This document shows, piece after piece, positions 63,301 through 64,000 of a DNA stretch of 64,000 bases (position 1 is the first letter of the stretch; every line of letters starts with the position of its first letter). The notes under the pieces are model-generated. The model was given only the letters and a program-made list of their open reading frames with translations, had not been told where the DNA came from and did not search any database. Both the position numbers and the translations under genes were made by a program. The stretch comes from Parelaphostrongylus tenuis (taxonomy: Eukaryota > Nematoda > Chromadorea > Rhabditida > Metastrongylidae): NCBI GenBank assembly GCA_019055375.1, contig JAHQIW010004583.1, forward strand, positions 124,001 to 188,000, read 5' to 3'.

Positions 63301-64000
63301 TAAGTTTTGCGGGAAGTTCGTGTTTTCGCATGATCATCAAAGAATATGTGATTACGGCGAGCGATGTAATCTAAATTCAGGTAGTTCGACTCTGAGGCAG
63401 TTACAAAAAGTTCTACATTGCATACACACGAGCTCCTGCTCTACGATGAGCCAGGGTCTCTGTTGACACACTCAGACCATACTTCTGATACTACTAGTGA
63501 TGCTGAGCTCAATACCGAACCATCGTTAACGATTTGTCACAATCCGCTCCGTAAATATACACACTGACGAGTCTGGACTACTACAGGCTGATTTGAGATT
63601 CCATTGCGATGAATTACTCTTCAGCCAAATATCAATGAGACGGTTTTCACATGAACCTGACTCGTCTCTCATATTACAATTTGGGGCTAAACATAGTAGA
63701 TACCTTAGGGTTTAAAAAAAGTTATGAGTCTGAATTGAGAAATAGAGAATGTTGACGATTCAAAAAATATTGCCCACATTGCCATCGAGGATGCCATGTT
63801 GAGCATAAAATACGGCCGGCATCGCGCCTACCCTTTCAACTCAGTTTTTAAACCATGGGTAATGATAATTTGCTCTGTTAGAATGCATGGCTCTCAAACG
63901 ATGACGGAGCAGAAGCACCTTTTCTTGCACTGTGGAACAGACTAACACAGACTAACACGTCGTTGGCAACTAATGCAGTCACCCGCTACGCGCTACTTAC
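63301..64000. other. No gene recognised
   Basis: No supported exon. The + frame 63278-63466 has no known motif. Confidence 0.35.

Overview
This window reads as nuclear DNA of a parasitic nematode of the strongylid (hookworm-like) type. It is AT-rich, its genes are broken into short exons by small introns ending in TTTCAG-like acceptors, and most of the space is filled with old transposable-element copies. There are no operons, ribosome binding sites or CRISPR arrays. I could run no search, so the organism is inferred from nematode-like protein motifs and from LINEs that resemble those I know from hookworms.

Genes. The left end (383-6482, + strand) carries the last 12 exons of an MRP-type (ABCC) ABC transporter with a complete second nucleotide-binding domain. 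The right end (62685-63191, + strand) carries the last three exons of a CENP-C/HCP-4-like centromere protein, recognised by the CENP-C motif. In between there is little firm gene content: a plausible 5' exon at 53033-53161, an unidentified minus-strand gene around 60930-62135, and a possible minus-strand first exon at 22000-22098 inside a duplicated block.

Repeats by region. 6900-9990 and 27850-31080 are diverged copies of one roughly 3-kb block. 11.9-12.3, 43.4, 53.6 and 54.5 kb carry a tRNA-derived SINE; the 54.5-kb copy still has a perfect 12-bp target duplication. 14.5, 23.4 and 50.0-51.1 kb hold Tc1/mariner relics. 15.4-27.3 and 31.3-42.4 kb are dominated by broken RTE-type LINEs and their flanks; the longest colinear copy runs from about 37.9 to 41.9 kb. 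Smaller RTE pieces lie at 46.3, 55.4 and 58.3 kb. 46.5-47.3 kb is a 5'-truncated Penelope-like element with a GIY-YIG endonuclease, 98-bp inverted arms and a hammerhead ribozyme fold. 54.0-55.4 kb is a foldback element that has been hit by a SINE.

The most unusual signal is a small repeat family at 16.69, 17.28 and 17.59 kb. Each copy can fold as a compact type I hammerhead ribozyme, with paired changes in stem I. A palindrome at 45.8 kb is built from the same family's flank. The genes do not form an evident pathway; the window is two housekeeping gene ends separated by a repeat-rich stretch.
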